Shown here: one piece after another, positions 32,500 to 42,150 of the stretch
Numbering within the stretch: position 1 is the first letter of the stretch
Layout of the letters: every line of letters starts with the position of its first letter
Assembly: GCA_963828405.1 (NCBI GenBank)
Contig: CAWHEG010000030.1
Location: 62,001 to 126,000, forward strand
Reading direction: 5' to 3'
From: JANMJD01 sp963828405
GTDB lineage: Bacteria; Actinomycetota; Acidimicrobiia; Acidimicrobiales; Ilumatobacteraceae
DNA length: 64,000 bases
The notes under the pieces: generated by a model
Seen by the model: only the letters and a program-made list of their open reading frames with translations
The model's database searches: none
What the model was told of the DNA's origin: nothing
Program-made: the position numbers and the translations under genes

Positions 32500-35400
32500 A
32501 TGCGGCGCACAGCGATGCGGTTCCCGTCGAGTGTTCGGCGGCGGACGGTGAGAACCGGAGGAGGCGTCGGCGCCTTCGCGTTGATCGCCATCAGCGTGGC
32601 GACGGCGCTGGGCGTCGGACAGGGCTCGGCCCGAGCCGACTCGGTGCCCCCCGTCTACGCCGGCGCCAACTTCAACCCGAACACGTCGGATCTCTGCTCG
32701 GCGGGCTTCAGCATCCTCAAGTTCGTCGGCGGCGGGGACGTTCGACGCCGGGGCGCACAGCGACAACGTCGTCCGGTGACCCGGGCAATACGGCCACCTT
32801 CACCGTCGACAGTGCGGCGAACACGCTCACGCTCACAGGGGTGACCCTGTCGGGGCGGTCGCCGCCGTCGAGAAGGTCGTCATCGCCGAAAACGGCAAGG
32901 GCGACGGCTACGCCTGGAACTACGCCCCGGCGAAGATCCCCTCGGTCGGCAGCCCGCTCGTCCACACCGTGTCGGCGTCGACACCGGAGATCACCCCGAT
33001 CACGGCGAACCAGTACCTGTTCGTCTGCGCGGCCAAGGTGGCCACGCTGACGCTGACCAAGACCGTCGTCGGCGGGTTGGCGACGGTCGCCGACTTCCCG
33101 TTGACGGCGACGACGAGCGGGGTGCCGTTGCTCGCCGCGGTCGTGTCGGGGACGCCGGCGGCGACCAACCAGGTCGTGCCACCCGGCGCCTATGCCCTGA
33201 GCGAGGGTGCCGCGGCGAGCTACAGCGCCTCGGCGTGGACCTGCGCCAACGGGAACACCCCGCTCACCGTGTCGCAGGGCACCGTGACCGTTCCGGCCGG
33301 CGGCGCGGTCGTCTGCGGGATCACCAACACCTACGTGCCACCCCCCGTGCCGGGGATCAGGATCGTCAAGTCGTCGCCGACCGCCACGATCACGGCCGCC
33401 GGCCCGCTGGTCTACGACTTCGCCGTCTCGAACACCGGCAACGTGCCCCTCACCGGGATCGTCGTCAGCGACCCGGACTGCTCGGCCCCGGCGTATGTCA
33501 GCGGCGACGGCGCCCCCGTCGGTGAGCTCGGGCTGGCAGAGGTCTGGCTGTACACGTGCACCCGCACGATCTCCCAGGACCAGATCGACGCCGGGGCCTC
33601 GATCGCCAACACCGTGAGCGTCACCTCCACCCAGGGTGCCGTCGACACCGACACGCTGACCATCGACGTGGCCGGCGCGCCGTCGATCCATGTCGTCAAG
33701 TCGTCGTCGACATCGCTGGTGACGGCGCCAGGGCCGGTCGGCTACACCTTCGCCGTGACCAACACCGGCAACGTCACGCTCACCGGGGTCACCGTCGCCG
33801 ACGTCCGGTGCGACGACCCGCCCGTCTACACCGGCGGCGACGCCGACACCGACGACAAGCTCGATCTGACCGAGACGTGGACGTACACGTGCACGCGGAC
33901 CGTCGTCCAGGGCGAGATCGATGCCGGCGGAATGCTGACGAACACGGTGGACGTGAGCTCGGCCCAGGAGGCGACCGACTCCGACACCCTCCGGATCCCG
34001 ATCGCCCGGACTCCGGCGATCAGCATCGTGAAGTCGTCGGCGACGACGATGGTCAGCGCCCCCGGTCCGGTCGTCTACGACCTCAGCGTCGACAACACCG
34101 GCAACGTCACCCTCACCGGGATCGTGGTCAGCGACCCGGACTGCTCGGCCCCGGCGTATGTCAGCGGCGACGGCGCCCCCGTCGGTGAGCTCGGGCTGGC
34201 AGAGGTCTGGCTGTACACGTGCACCCGCACGATCTCCCAGGACCAGATCGACGCCGGGGCCTCGATCGCCAACACCGTGAGCGTCACCTCCACCCAGGGT
34301 GCCGTCGACACCGACACGCTGACCATCGACGTGGCCGGCGCGCCGTCGATCCACGTCGTCAAGTCGTCGTCGACATCGCTGGTGACGGCGCCAGGGCCGG
34401 TCGGCTACACCTTCACCGTGACCAACACCGGCAACGTCACGCTCACCGGGGTCACCGTCGCCGACGTCCGGTGCGACGACCCGCCCGTCTACACCGGCGG
34501 CGACGCCGACACCGACGACAAGCTCGATCTGACCGAGACGTGGACGTACACGTGCACGCGGACCGTCGTCCAGGGCGAGATCGATGCCGGCGGAATGCTG
34601 ACGAACACGGTGGACGTGAGCTCGGCCCAGGAGGCGACCGACTCCGACACCCTCCGGATCCCGATCGCCCGGACTCCGGCGATCAGCATCGTGAAGTCGT
34701 CGGCGACGACGATGGTCAGCGCCCCCGGTCCGGTCGTCTACGACCTCAGCGTCGACAACACCGGCAACGTCACCCTCACCGGGATCGTGGTCAGCGACCC
34801 GGACTGCTCGGCCCCGGCGTATGTCAGCGGCGACGCCGACACCGACGACGAACTCGACGTCGACGAGACCTGGACGTTCACCTGCACCCGTACCGTCACC
34901 CAGGCCGAGATCGACGCCGGCGGGACGCTGGCCAACACGGCCGACGTCAACGCCGCGCAGGAGGTGTCCGACACCGACACCCTGGCCATCCCGCTCGTCC
35001 ATTCGCCGTCGATCCAGGTGGTCAAGTCCTCGCCGACCTCGTTGGTGACCGGCGCCGGGGCACTCGCCTACCGCTTCGAGGTGCGCAACACCGGCAACGT
35101 GACGCTCACCGGCGTCAGCGTCGACGACCCGGATTGCGACGCCGCACCCGTGATGACGGGTGGCGACACCGGCAGCGACGACCTACTCGGGTTGACCGAG
35201 ATCTGGACGTTCAGCTGTGTGCGCACGGTCACCCAGGCCCTCATCGACGGGGGCGGGGCGGTGGTCAACACGGTGACGGTCGGAGCCGACGGCGAGGTCA
35301 CGGATTCCGACTCGCTGGAGATCCCGGTGGCGCAGGTTCCGGCGCTGACGGTGCGCAAGGAGGCCGCCGCCGGGCCGTACCTGGTCGGCAGCACCATCAC

Positions 35401-36193
35401 GTACCAGATCACCGTCCACAACAGTGGCAACGTGACGCTCAGCGGTGTCGTCCTCGACGATCCGGCGGCGACCGTCGGCACCTGTGCCCCCGCCCAGCCG
35501 GCGACGCTCGCCCCCGGCGCGGACATGGTCTGTGCCGCCACCCACGTGGTCAGCGAGGCCGATGGCGCGGCGGGGACCTACCTCAACGTCGTCACGGCGA
35601 CCGGCACACCACCGGAGGGTCGGGCGGTGCGCAACACCGGTTCCGTACGCGTCGAGACCGGCCGACTCCCGATCGACCTGTCGATCGACAAGTCGCTGGT
35701 CGCCGCCGTGGCCACCGGGGAGAAGGCGACATGGACGATCACGGTCCGCAACGCCGGTCCCGGCGCCGACAGCGGCGTCGTGGTGACCGACCCGTTGCCA
35801 TCATCGCTGGCCCTCGTGTCGGCCTCCGGCACCGGCTGGAGCTGCACCTTCACCAGCGGTGTGGTGCGGTGCTCGTATGCGAGTGCGATCGCCGCCGGGG
35901 CCACCCTCCCGCCGATCACCATCGTCACCACGGTCCTCGCCCCGGCCGGGTCCTCCCTGGTCAACGGGGCCTCGGTGACGGGTGATCTGCCCGACCCGAC
36001 CCCGGCCAACAACATCGACGAGGTTTCCGCCGTCGTCCCCGTCGTCGCCTCGGAACCGATCCTGCCGGAGACCGGATCCCAGACCCACCAGGTCGCGGCG
36101 TGGGGCCTCTCGTCACTGGCCCTCGGCATCGGCCTCTACTGGATCTCCCGCCGTCGACGCCTCGACGAGCCGGGACAGCTCGCCCGTCGGTGA
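32500..36193 (+). pseudogene. LPETG-anchored DUF11 repeat surface protein, three indels near the 5' end
   Basis: ATG 32500, behind AGGAGG, starts an Arg-rich signal peptide (FALIAISVATALGVG...ARADS). The frame is then broken three times: an extra G near 32734-32737, an extra base near 32771-32775 and a missing G near 32852-32855. Corrected, it reads FVGGGTFDAGAHSDNVV, then TATFTVDSAANTLTLTGVTLS, and joins the long frame open to 36193, about 1,230 residues in all. The body holds about nine 90-110-residue DUF11/CARDB-like beta domains (VxNTGNVTLTG...). The C-terminus is LPETG plus a hydrophobic span and RRRR, a sortase signal, so it is a wall-anchored stalk or adhesin. The indels are sequencing error or decay. 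Confidence 0.8.
33470..34833 (+). repeat. Tandem 663-bp duplication inside the DUF11 gene
   Basis: Sequence from about 33470 recurs at an offset of 663 bp (221 codons, two DUF11 domains) with almost no change, and a partial third copy continues to about 34833. The few differences seen include ATCGTC versus ATCGTG near the left edge and Gcc versus Acc in TACACCTTC(G/A)CC. Such identity means a recent duplication or gene conversion that keeps the frame and lengthens the stalk. Confidence 0.9.
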
Positions 36194-36211
36194 CCGGGTG
36201 AGGTGACTCGA

Positions 36212-36250
36212 AGCAGGAGGTGGCGTCAGCGGGCGGCGCCACCGCCTGCT
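36212..36250. terminator. Long hairpin between the DUF11 and lipid kinase genes
   Basis: AGCAGGAGGTGGCG (36212-36225) pairs with CGCCACCGCCTGCT (36237-36250), a 14-bp stem with a single A-G mismatch and an 11-base loop. It lies between convergent genes and probably ends both. The rest of 36194-36290 shows nothing else. Confidence 0.7.
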
Positions 36251-36290
36251 CGGGCACCGCCGGCTGGCGCATCAGCGACCACTCGGGCGT

Positions 36291-37217
36291 TCAACGCGTG
36301 CGACCCGGCACGACGAGGCGGACCGCATCGGGGACGTACTCGAAGCGCAGCGACGTCGTCTCCCCGACGAAGTCGCCGTCGACCTGATACGGGAACGGAC
36401 GATCGTGCTCGACCGTGAGACCCGTGACTCCCCGATGCTCGTCGAGGTACGGGCGGGGCTTGACACCTCCGCCGCGCAGTGCCCCGGCGAGCGAGACGAG
36501 GATCGATCGGGCGGCCATCGTCCTGAAGGTGATCGCCACCAGCGGTTGGTCGAGCCCGGCCGCCGGCGACAGATCGAGGGGACGATTGCCGAGGTACGTG
36601 TACGGGTTGGTGTTCAACACGATCGTGAAGTAGCCGTCACCGATCTCCTCACCGTCGTCGAAGTGCAGCCGGAAGTGCGGTGACCGCCGGTCGTAGCGGG
36701 CCCAGGCCGCCAGGGCCGCTCCGATGAACAGCGGGTGGGCGGCCCAGCGCTTGATCGATGCCCGCCGCTCCACGGTGCGCACGACGGCGGCGTCGTAGCC
36801 GATGCCGGTGTGGAAGCAGAAGTACCGCCCGTTGACACGACCGAGCCCGATGGGACGAATCGAGTGATCGGGTTCGGCGAGCGCGGCAGCGAGCAGGCTC
36901 ACCGCGGTCACCGGGTCGTTGGGCATGCCCAGGGTGCGGGCGAAGACGTTGGTCGAACCGCCGGGAAGCACGCCGAGCGCAGTCTCGGTCCGGGCGATCC
37001 CCGTGGCGACCTCGTTGAGCGTCCCGTCTCCTCCGAAGCCGACGACGACGTCGACGCCGCGTCGGGCGGCGTCCTGGGCGAAGCGGGTGGCGTGCCCCCG
37101 CCGGTTCGTCTCGACCACCTCGATGTCGTGGCTGCGGGAGAGCTCGCGTTGCACGATGACGGTGTTGCGCGCCGTCACCGACGAGGCGAACGAGTTGACC
37201 ACCAGCAGGAGCCGCAA
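36291..37217 (-). CDS. Diacylglycerol kinase-family lipid kinase
   Basis: The catalytic domain begins LRLLLVVNSFASSVTARNTV and has the nucleotide loop GFGGDGTLNEVATGIA followed by GVLPGGSTNVFARTLGMPND, the DGK/YegS/sphingosine-kinase signature. The C-terminal beta-sandwich includes FHTGIGYDAAVVRTVERR and PFPYQVDGDFVGE. It phosphorylates a lipid such as diacylglycerol. The start is uncertain: TTG 37217 begins right at homology and gives 308 residues, while upstream ATGs in the long frame give no matching sequence. Confidence 0.85.
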   Translation of the reverse strand: MRLLLVVNSFASSVTARNTVIVQRELSRSHDIEVVETNRRGHATRFAQDAARRGVDVVVGFGGDGTLNEVATGIARTETALGVLPGGSTNVFARTLGMPNDPVTAVSLLAAALAEPDHSIRPIGLGRVNGRYFCFHTGIGYDAAVVRTVERRASIKRWAAHPLFIGAALAAWARYDRRSPHFRLHFDDGEEIGDGYFTIVLNTNPYTYLGNRPLDLSPAAGLDQPLVAITFRTMAARSILVSLAGALRGGGVKPRPYLDEHRGVTGLTVEHDRPFPYQVDGDFVGETTSLRFEYVPDAVRLVVPGRTR

Positions 37218-37346
37218 GCATCGAACCGTACCATCGCGTCGCAGGGATGACGCCGGTGACCAGCGGTTCTGCCCGACGAGGGTGGCGCCGGGCCCGGCGA
37301 TCACATCCACCGTCCGACGCGGTTGGGTCGATTCCGAACCGATCGG

Positions 37347-37353
37347 TAACAAT
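37347..37353 (+). promoter_or_regulatory. -10-like element close to the etfB start (leaderless)
   Basis: TAACAAT ends seven bases before the ATG at 37360, the spacing expected when transcription starts at or near the start codon. No ribosome site is visible before this ATG, which also fits a leaderless etfBA transcript. Confidence 0.35.
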
Positions 37354-37359
37354 TGGCCC

Positions 37360-38136
37360 ATGAACGTGATCGTGTGCGTGAAGCAGATCCCGGATCCGGC
37401 CCTCCCGGGCGCGCTGGATCCAGGCACCAACACCCTCAAGCGGGACGGCAAGCTCATCCTCGACGAGTCCGACAGCTACGGCGTGGAGATGGCCCTGCAA
37501 CTGGTCGATGCCAGCGGCGGCGGTGAGGTCAGCCTGGTGTCGATGGCCCCGAACGGCGAGGTTTCGGGGATGCGCACGGCGCTCGCCATGGGTGCGGCCA
37601 AAGGCGTGCTCGTCTCCGATCCGGCCCTGCGCGGCTCCGACGCCCTGACGACGGCGAAGGTGCTGGCCGCCGCAGTCCGCCGGCTGGGAGGCGCAGATCT
37701 GATCATCGCCGCCACCGAGTCGTCCGACGGGTACACCGGGACCGTGCCGGAGCAGCTGGCCGAGGTGCTCGGACTGCCCTCGGTCACCTTCGCCAAGAAG
37801 GTCCACGTCGACGGCGGCACCCTCAGGGTCGACCGCCAGACCGAGGCCGGCTATGACGAGGTCACCTGCCCGCTGCCGGCACTGGTCAGCGTGACGGCCG
37901 GGGTCGTCGAACCCCGCTATCCGAGCTTCAAGGGGATCATGGCGGCGAAGAACAAGCCGCTCGAGACGGTCACGGCGGCCGACCTCGGCATCGACCCGGT
38001 CGGTTGGGCCGGCGCCGGCCAGCACATCGCCAACGTGACCGCGGCCGAGGCCCGTGCCGCCGGCGAGATCGTCGAGGACGACGGCGAGTCGTTCAACAAG
38101 GTCATCGCATTCCTGGAAAACCTGAAAGTCATCTGA
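37360..38136 (+). CDS. etfB: Electron transfer flavoprotein beta subunit
   Basis: A 258-residue EtfB: NVIVCVKQIPDPALPG, DESDSYGVEMALQLVD, the AMP-binding ATESSDGYTGTVPEQLAEVLGLP, and the VEPRYPSFKGIMAAKNKPLE segment that matches the beta-subunit recognition loop region. With EtfA it binds FAD and AMP and carries electrons from acyl-CoA and similar dehydrogenases to ETF-quinone oxidoreductase. It is followed 12 bases later by etfA. Confidence 0.95.
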   Translation: MNVIVCVKQIPDPALPGALDPGTNTLKRDGKLILDESDSYGVEMALQLVDASGGGEVSLVSMAPNGEVSGMRTALAMGAAKGVLVSDPALRGSDALTTAKVLAAAVRRLGGADLIIAATESSDGYTGTVPEQLAEVLGLPSVTFAKKVHVDGGTLRVDRQTEAGYDEVTCPLPALVSVTAGVVEPRYPSFKGIMAAKNKPLETVTAADLGIDPVGWAGAGQHIANVTAAEARAAGEIVEDDGESFNKVIAFLENLKVI

Positions 38137-38148
38137 GGAGACATCGAC

Positions 38149-39114
38149 ATGGCTATCGACAGTGTGTGGGTGTTCGCCCAGGTGAGCGACGGAGCGCCGA
38201 CATCGGCGACACTCGAGTTGTTGACCAAGGCCCGGTCGCTGACCTCCTCGGTGACGGCCTTCGTGGCGGGCAGCGCGGATGGCACACCGGCCGCGCTCGG
38301 CGCGCACGGGGCGACGGCGATCCTGGAGACCGGTGACCTGTCCGGCCGGTTGCCCGGCCCGGCGGTCGCCGGGGCGATGCAGGCGGTGATCGAGGGCGGC
38401 GACGCTCCCGGGCTGATCATGTTCCCGCAGACCTACGAGGGACGCGACGTGATGGCCCGCCTGTCGGTGCGGCTCGACCGTACCGTGCTGACCAACAACG
38501 TCGACATCGACGTCACCGGTGACACCGTCAGCGTGACCACTCCGGTGTTCGGCGGCAACACGCTCGTGACGACGTCGTTCACCGGTCCCGGCCCCCATCT
38601 GGCCGCCTTCCGGCCGAAGTCGTTCGCCGCCGAGGAGTCGGGCGGCGGCGCCCCGGCCGTGACCGCCGTCGCCGTCCCCGACGGCGGGGCGGTCGGCGCG
38701 GCGAGGATCGTCGCCAGCCACGTCGAGGAGTCGAGCGGGCCGAAGCTCGACGAGGCGGACATCGTCGTGTCGGGAGGCCGCGGGTTGGGCGAGGCGTCGA
38801 AGTACGAGATGGTCGACACGCTGGCCAAGCTGCTCAAGGGCGCTGCCGGGGCGTCGCGGGCCATCGTCGATGCCGGCTGGGTGCCCTACAGCCAGCAGGT
38901 GGGCCAGACCGGCAAAGTGGTCAAGCCCAACGTCTACATCGCCTGTGGCATCTCGGGCGCGACCCAGCACATGGTCGGGATGAAGGGCTCGAAGAACATC
39001 ATCGCGATCAACAAGGACAAGGAGGCGCCGATCTTCGGCATCGCCGATCTGGGCATCGTTGGTGATGTCCACAAGGTGCTCCCCAAGCTGATCGAGGCGT
39101 TGCGCGCCCGCTGA
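38149..39114 (+). CDS. etfA: Electron transfer flavoprotein alpha subunit
   Basis: A 321-residue EtfA with an N-terminal nucleotide-binding-like domain and the C-terminal FAD domain: VSGGRGLGEASKYEMV, SRAIVDAGWVPYSQQVGQTGKVVKPNVYIACGISGA and NKDKEAPIFGIADLGIVGDV, all family signatures. It forms the flavin-carrying heterodimer with EtfB. GAGGAG lies just before its start. Likely electron donors in the window include the dimethylglycine-dehydrogenase-like protein; acyl-CoA dehydrogenases are presumably elsewhere. Confidence 0.96.
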   Translation: MAIDSVWVFAQVSDGAPTSATLELLTKARSLTSSVTAFVAGSADGTPAALGAHGATAILETGDLSGRLPGPAVAGAMQAVIEGGDAPGLIMFPQTYEGRDVMARLSVRLDRTVLTNNVDIDVTGDTVSVTTPVFGGNTLVTTSFTGPGPHLAAFRPKSFAAEESGGGAPAVTAVAVPDGGAVGAARIVASHVEESSGPKLDEADIVVSGGRGLGEASKYEMVDTLAKLLKGAAGASRAIVDAGWVPYSQQVGQTGKVVKPNVYIACGISGATQHMVGMKGSKNIIAINKDKEAPIFGIADLGIVGDVHKVLPKLIEALRAR

Positions 39115-39126
39115 GCACGGCGCGAG

Positions 39127-39729
39127 TCAACTCACGACGCGGTGCCGCCGGCCGGCGAACAGGCGGGCCACGGCGCCGAGCACGACCAGCGAGACCGCCG
39201 AGGTGACGGCCGCCGGGCGCCAGTCGGCGGGCAGTTCCCCGACGATCGAGACGCGAGCCGGCTCCGACGTCGGTGGCGGCTCGGGCTTGCCCGGCGGGAC
39301 CCGGCCGTTCACCAGCTCCGGGGCGAGCACGTCGCCGGCGATCAGCGGGGCCGACGGGCTGCAGGTGTTGGCCACCAGCGGGCCGGTCTCGGCCGGAAAC
39401 TGGGAGGCGAAGATCATCCACTTGCCGAGCGGGGGGTCGAGAATGCCGCAGTCGTCACGGTCGGACAGCGTGGCCACGGCCTGGAGGTACGTGACCTCGC
39501 CCTTGTAGACCACGTCGACCTTGAAGTCGAGTACGTCGAGCACCTCTCCGGGCGTCACCCCGATCAACTCGCCGGTGAACACGACCTGGGACTCGGCCAG
39601 ACCCTGCGCCACGCCGACTCGTACGCACGAACACGCGGCATGGGCGGGTGAGGCCGGACCGGCGACGAGGGCGAGGCAGAGCCCTGCAGCGATGAGGACC
39701 AGACGGAGGAGACGGTGAACCACTGCCAA
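39127..39729 (-). CDS. Secreted membrane-anchored protein with TIMP/NTR-like CSC start
   Basis: A 200-residue protein with a signal peptide (LLRLVLIAAGLCLALVAGPASPAHA) and a mature N-terminus CSCVRVGVAQGL. The strand pattern VVFTGELIGV...DFKVDVVYKGEV and the later DDCGI and NTCSPS resemble the netrin/TIMP OB-fold family in bacteria. A Pro-rich linker leads to a C-terminal membrane helix (AVTSAVSLVVLGAVARLF) and basic tail. It would sit on the outer face of the membrane. Function unknown; it converges on etfA with 12 bases between stops. Confidence 0.75.
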   Translation of the reverse strand: MAVVHRLLRLVLIAAGLCLALVAGPASPAHAACSCVRVGVAQGLAESQVVFTGELIGVTPGEVLDVLDFKVDVVYKGEVTYLQAVATLSDRDDCGILDPPLGKWMIFASQFPAETGPLVANTCSPSAPLIAGDVLAPELVNGRVPPGKPEPPPTSEPARVSIVGELPADWRPAAVTSAVSLVVLGAVARLFAGRRHRVVS

Positions 39730-39761
39730 CAGGATCGCGCTCGTTCCCTACGATCGCCAAC

Positions 39762-41057
39762 ATGGCCACCACATGGACCAACTGGGCGGGCAACCAGACC
39801 GGCCGACCACGGAAAATCGAACATCCTGCCTCCGAGGAGGAACTGGCTGCCGTCGTGCGCTCGGCGGCCCGACGGTCGGTGCCGGTCAAGGTGGTCGGCA
39901 GCGGGCACAGCTTCAGCGCGATCGCCCTCACCGACGGTGTGGCGGTCTGCCTCGATCGCTGTGCCGCGGTGCTCGACGTCGATCCGGAACGGCGGCGGGT
40001 GACCGTGCAGGCGGGGATCACGCTGGAGCGGCTGAACGACGAGCTCGATCGGCGGGGTCTGGCGCTGGCCAACCTCGGCGACATCGCCGCTCAGACCATC
40101 TCGGGCGCGATCTCCACCGGCACCCACGGTACGGGGGTCGGTCTCACCGGCATCGCCGGGCAGGTCGCCTCGCTCCGGCTGGTGACCGGTACCGGCGATC
40201 TCATCGAGTGCTCGCCGACCGTCGAGCCGGAGGTCTTCCACGCGGCGCGTGTCGGCCTGGGGGCACTGGGGGCGATCTCGACCGTCACGATCGACGTCGT
40301 CCCAGCGTTCAACCTGCGGGCCGTGGAGGGCCCCGAGCGGGTCGACGAGCTGTGCGCCGACCTCGACGCCCACGTCGACGGCAACGACCACTTCGAGTTC
40401 TTCTGGGTGCCCCACACGGGCTGGGCGCTGACCAAGCGCAACAACCGCACCACCGAGCCACTCGCCCCGATGGGTCGGTTCGAGCACTGGCGCGACAAGG
40501 TGCTGCTCGAGAACCACGCCTTCGGGCTCGCCTGCCGGCTCGGCCGCCTGCGACCGTCGGCGATCCCCCGGCTGGCCCGGGCCCTGCCGTCGGCCGGCGG
40601 GTCGGAGCACATCGAGCGGAGCTTCCGCGTCTTCACCTCCCCCCGGCTTGTCAGGTTCTACGAGATGGAGTATGCCATCCCCCGCGAGGCGTGCGCCGAG
40701 GCGCTCGGGCGGGTGCGGCGGATGGTCGCCGAACGGGGCTTCCTGCTCAACTTCCCCGTCGAGGTGCGATTCGCGGCGCCCGACGACATCCCGCTGTCGA
40801 TGGCGTCGGCCCGCACGAGCGCCTACATCGCCGTCCACGTCTTGCGGAGGATGGCGTACGAGCCCTACTTCAGGGCAGTCGAGGCGATCATGGACGACTA
40901 TGCCGGTCGCCCCCACTGGGGCAAGCTCCACTTCCAGAGGGCCGACACCCTGGCCGGGCGCTACCCGGAATGGGAGCGGTTCGCCGCCGTGCGGGACCGT
41001 CTCGATCCCCAGGGCACGTTCGCCAACGACTACCTCCGCCGGGTGCTCGGCCGCTGA
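39762..41057 (+). CDS. FAD-linked sugar-1,4-lactone oxidase (D-arabinono-1,4-lactone oxidase family)
   Basis: The 431-residue protein has a PCMH FAD-binding domain with VKVVGSGHSFSAIALTDG, where the His commonly bonds the flavin covalently. It continues with TISGAISTGTHGTG and has a C-terminal ALO domain with the HWGKLHFQ motif and DPQGTFANDYL. These are the marks of L-gulonolactone/D-arabinonolactone oxidases and actinobacterial alditol-oxidase relatives. It would oxidise a sugar lactone or alditol with O2 or another acceptor; the substrate is open. It is divergent from the CSC protein gene, with 32 bp between. Confidence 0.88.
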   Translation: MATTWTNWAGNQTGRPRKIEHPASEEELAAVVRSAARRSVPVKVVGSGHSFSAIALTDGVAVCLDRCAAVLDVDPERRRVTVQAGITLERLNDELDRRGLALANLGDIAAQTISGAISTGTHGTGVGLTGIAGQVASLRLVTGTGDLIECSPTVEPEVFHAARVGLGALGAISTVTIDVVPAFNLRAVEGPERVDELCADLDAHVDGNDHFEFFWVPHTGWALTKRNNRTTEPLAPMGRFEHWRDKVLLENHAFGLACRLGRLRPSAIPRLARALPSAGGSEHIERSFRVFTSPRLVRFYEMEYAIPREACAEALGRVRRMVAERGFLLNFPVEVRFAAPDDIPLSMASARTSAYIAVHVLRRMAYEPYFRAVEAIMDDYAGRPHWGKLHFQRADTLAGRYPEWERFAAVRDRLDPQGTFANDYLRRVLGR

Positions 41058-41085
41058 GCGCCCGCCGCGCGGCCGCCGGTCGGGA

Positions 41086-42150
41086 TCAGACGATCGCCGC
41101 GTCGCGGGCGTTGACGGCCCAGGCCAGTCCGTCGGCGGGATCGTGGATGGCGAGCTGCAACCGCCACCCGCCCGCCGGCTCGGCGGCGTCCCACCAGTAC
41201 CACGCCAGTTCTCCGGCCATCACCGCGATCTCCGGTCCGGGCAGCGGCCACTCGTCGAGCGCGTCGCCGAGCGCGGCCACGGTCCACCATGCCCCGAAGC
41301 GGCCGAGCGCGCCGCCACGCCGGCGACCGTGGGCGCCCCCCGAGGCCCCGGCCCACGCCAGCCAGGACAGTGCCTCGTCGGTGCCGAGCCGGGCAAGGCG
41401 GGTCCGTTCGGGGGGCACACCGAGCGTCGCCACGGCCAGATCGGCGCCACCCTCCACGGCGACGATCTCGGCGCGGCCGTTGGAGCTCGCCGTCCACGGC
41501 TCGACGAGCTGGCGGAACGCGGCGACCACGTCCTCGTCGTCGATCACCGTGCCGCGGCCGGCGTCGAGGCCGACGAACCGAGCGGAAACCGGCAATGGCG
41601 GGGGGTCGGCGTCGAAACCGTCGTCGCTGTAGGCCGCCAGCCGGTAAGCAGGCTCCCAGGGTTCGAGCGACCAGGGCAATCCGAACGGATCGGGCAGCCC
41701 CTCGACGGTCGGGTCGCCCCGGAGGTCCTCGCCGCGCAGTACCCGCTCGTGGGCGACCGCACCGGCCGCCATCGACCGCTCGAGGAACGGCGCCAGCTCG
41801 CCCCAGGCGTGGTTCTGGGCGATGACCTCGGTGAGCGGGCCGATCGAGAAGTGGCCGCCCTCGTCGCCGATGGTCGGCGCCGCCCAGCGGGCCGGGGCGC
41901 GCAACGCCAGGCGGTACTCGGCCAGGGTGGCCGCCGGCCAGAGCTGGCGGCCGGTGCCGAGTGCCCAGCGGGCCCGGGTGGCCAGTCGGTCGAGGCGGTC
42001 CCAGCGGCGGGCTGCGCCGAGTTCGTCGATCAGCCGGACGAGACCGTCGAGATCGGCTCGGTCGATCAGCCGGTCGAGCTCCTCGTCGTCGTCGGGCCGT
42101 CGATCCCCGTCCCCGTGCCCGTCCCCCTCGCCTTCGCGGGCCGGGTTCAT
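41086..42150 (-). CDS. Unknown protein coupled to the PI-kinase/DUF3090/phosphomutase trio
   Basis: A 354-residue soluble protein I cannot assign. The N-terminus is acidic and low complexity (about residues 3-30), then comes a helical region (LDGLVRLIDELGAARRWDRLDRLATRARWA) like a short repeat-type domain, and a Trp- and Gly-rich C-terminal half (WLAWAGASGG, WYWWDAAEP, WRLQLAIHDP). Its ATG overlaps the stop of the SCO1664-family gene by four bases, so it is the fourth, translationally coupled member of that operon. I infer that it works with the trio. Confidence 0.75.
   Translation of the reverse strand: MNPAREGEGDGHGDGDRRPDDDEELDRLIDRADLDGLVRLIDELGAARRWDRLDRLATRARWALGTGRQLWPAATLAEYRLALRAPARWAAPTIGDEGGHFSIGPLTEVIAQNHAWGELAPFLERSMAAGAVAHERVLRGEDLRGDPTVEGLPDPFGLPWSLEPWEPAYRLAAYSDDGFDADPPPLPVSARFVGLDAGRGTVIDDEDVVAAFRQLVEPWTASSNGRAEIVAVEGGADLAVATLGVPPERTRLARLGTDEALSWLAWAGASGGAHGRRRGGALGRFGAWWTVAALGDALDEWPLPGPEIAVMAGELAWYWWDAAEPAGGWRLQLAIHDPADGLAWAVNARDAAIV

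Noticed and set aside
33470..34833. CRISPR or transposon repeat
   Set aside because: The 663-bp repeats are in-frame coding duplications with no spacers, no terminal inverted repeats and no transposase nearby.
32717..35002. A 761-codon open frame on the minus strand across the DUF11 gene
   Set aside because: It is a shadow of the Val/Asp/Thr-rich repeat codons; the product is an Arg/Asp/Gly-rich low-complexity string, and the plus frame has clear domain homology.
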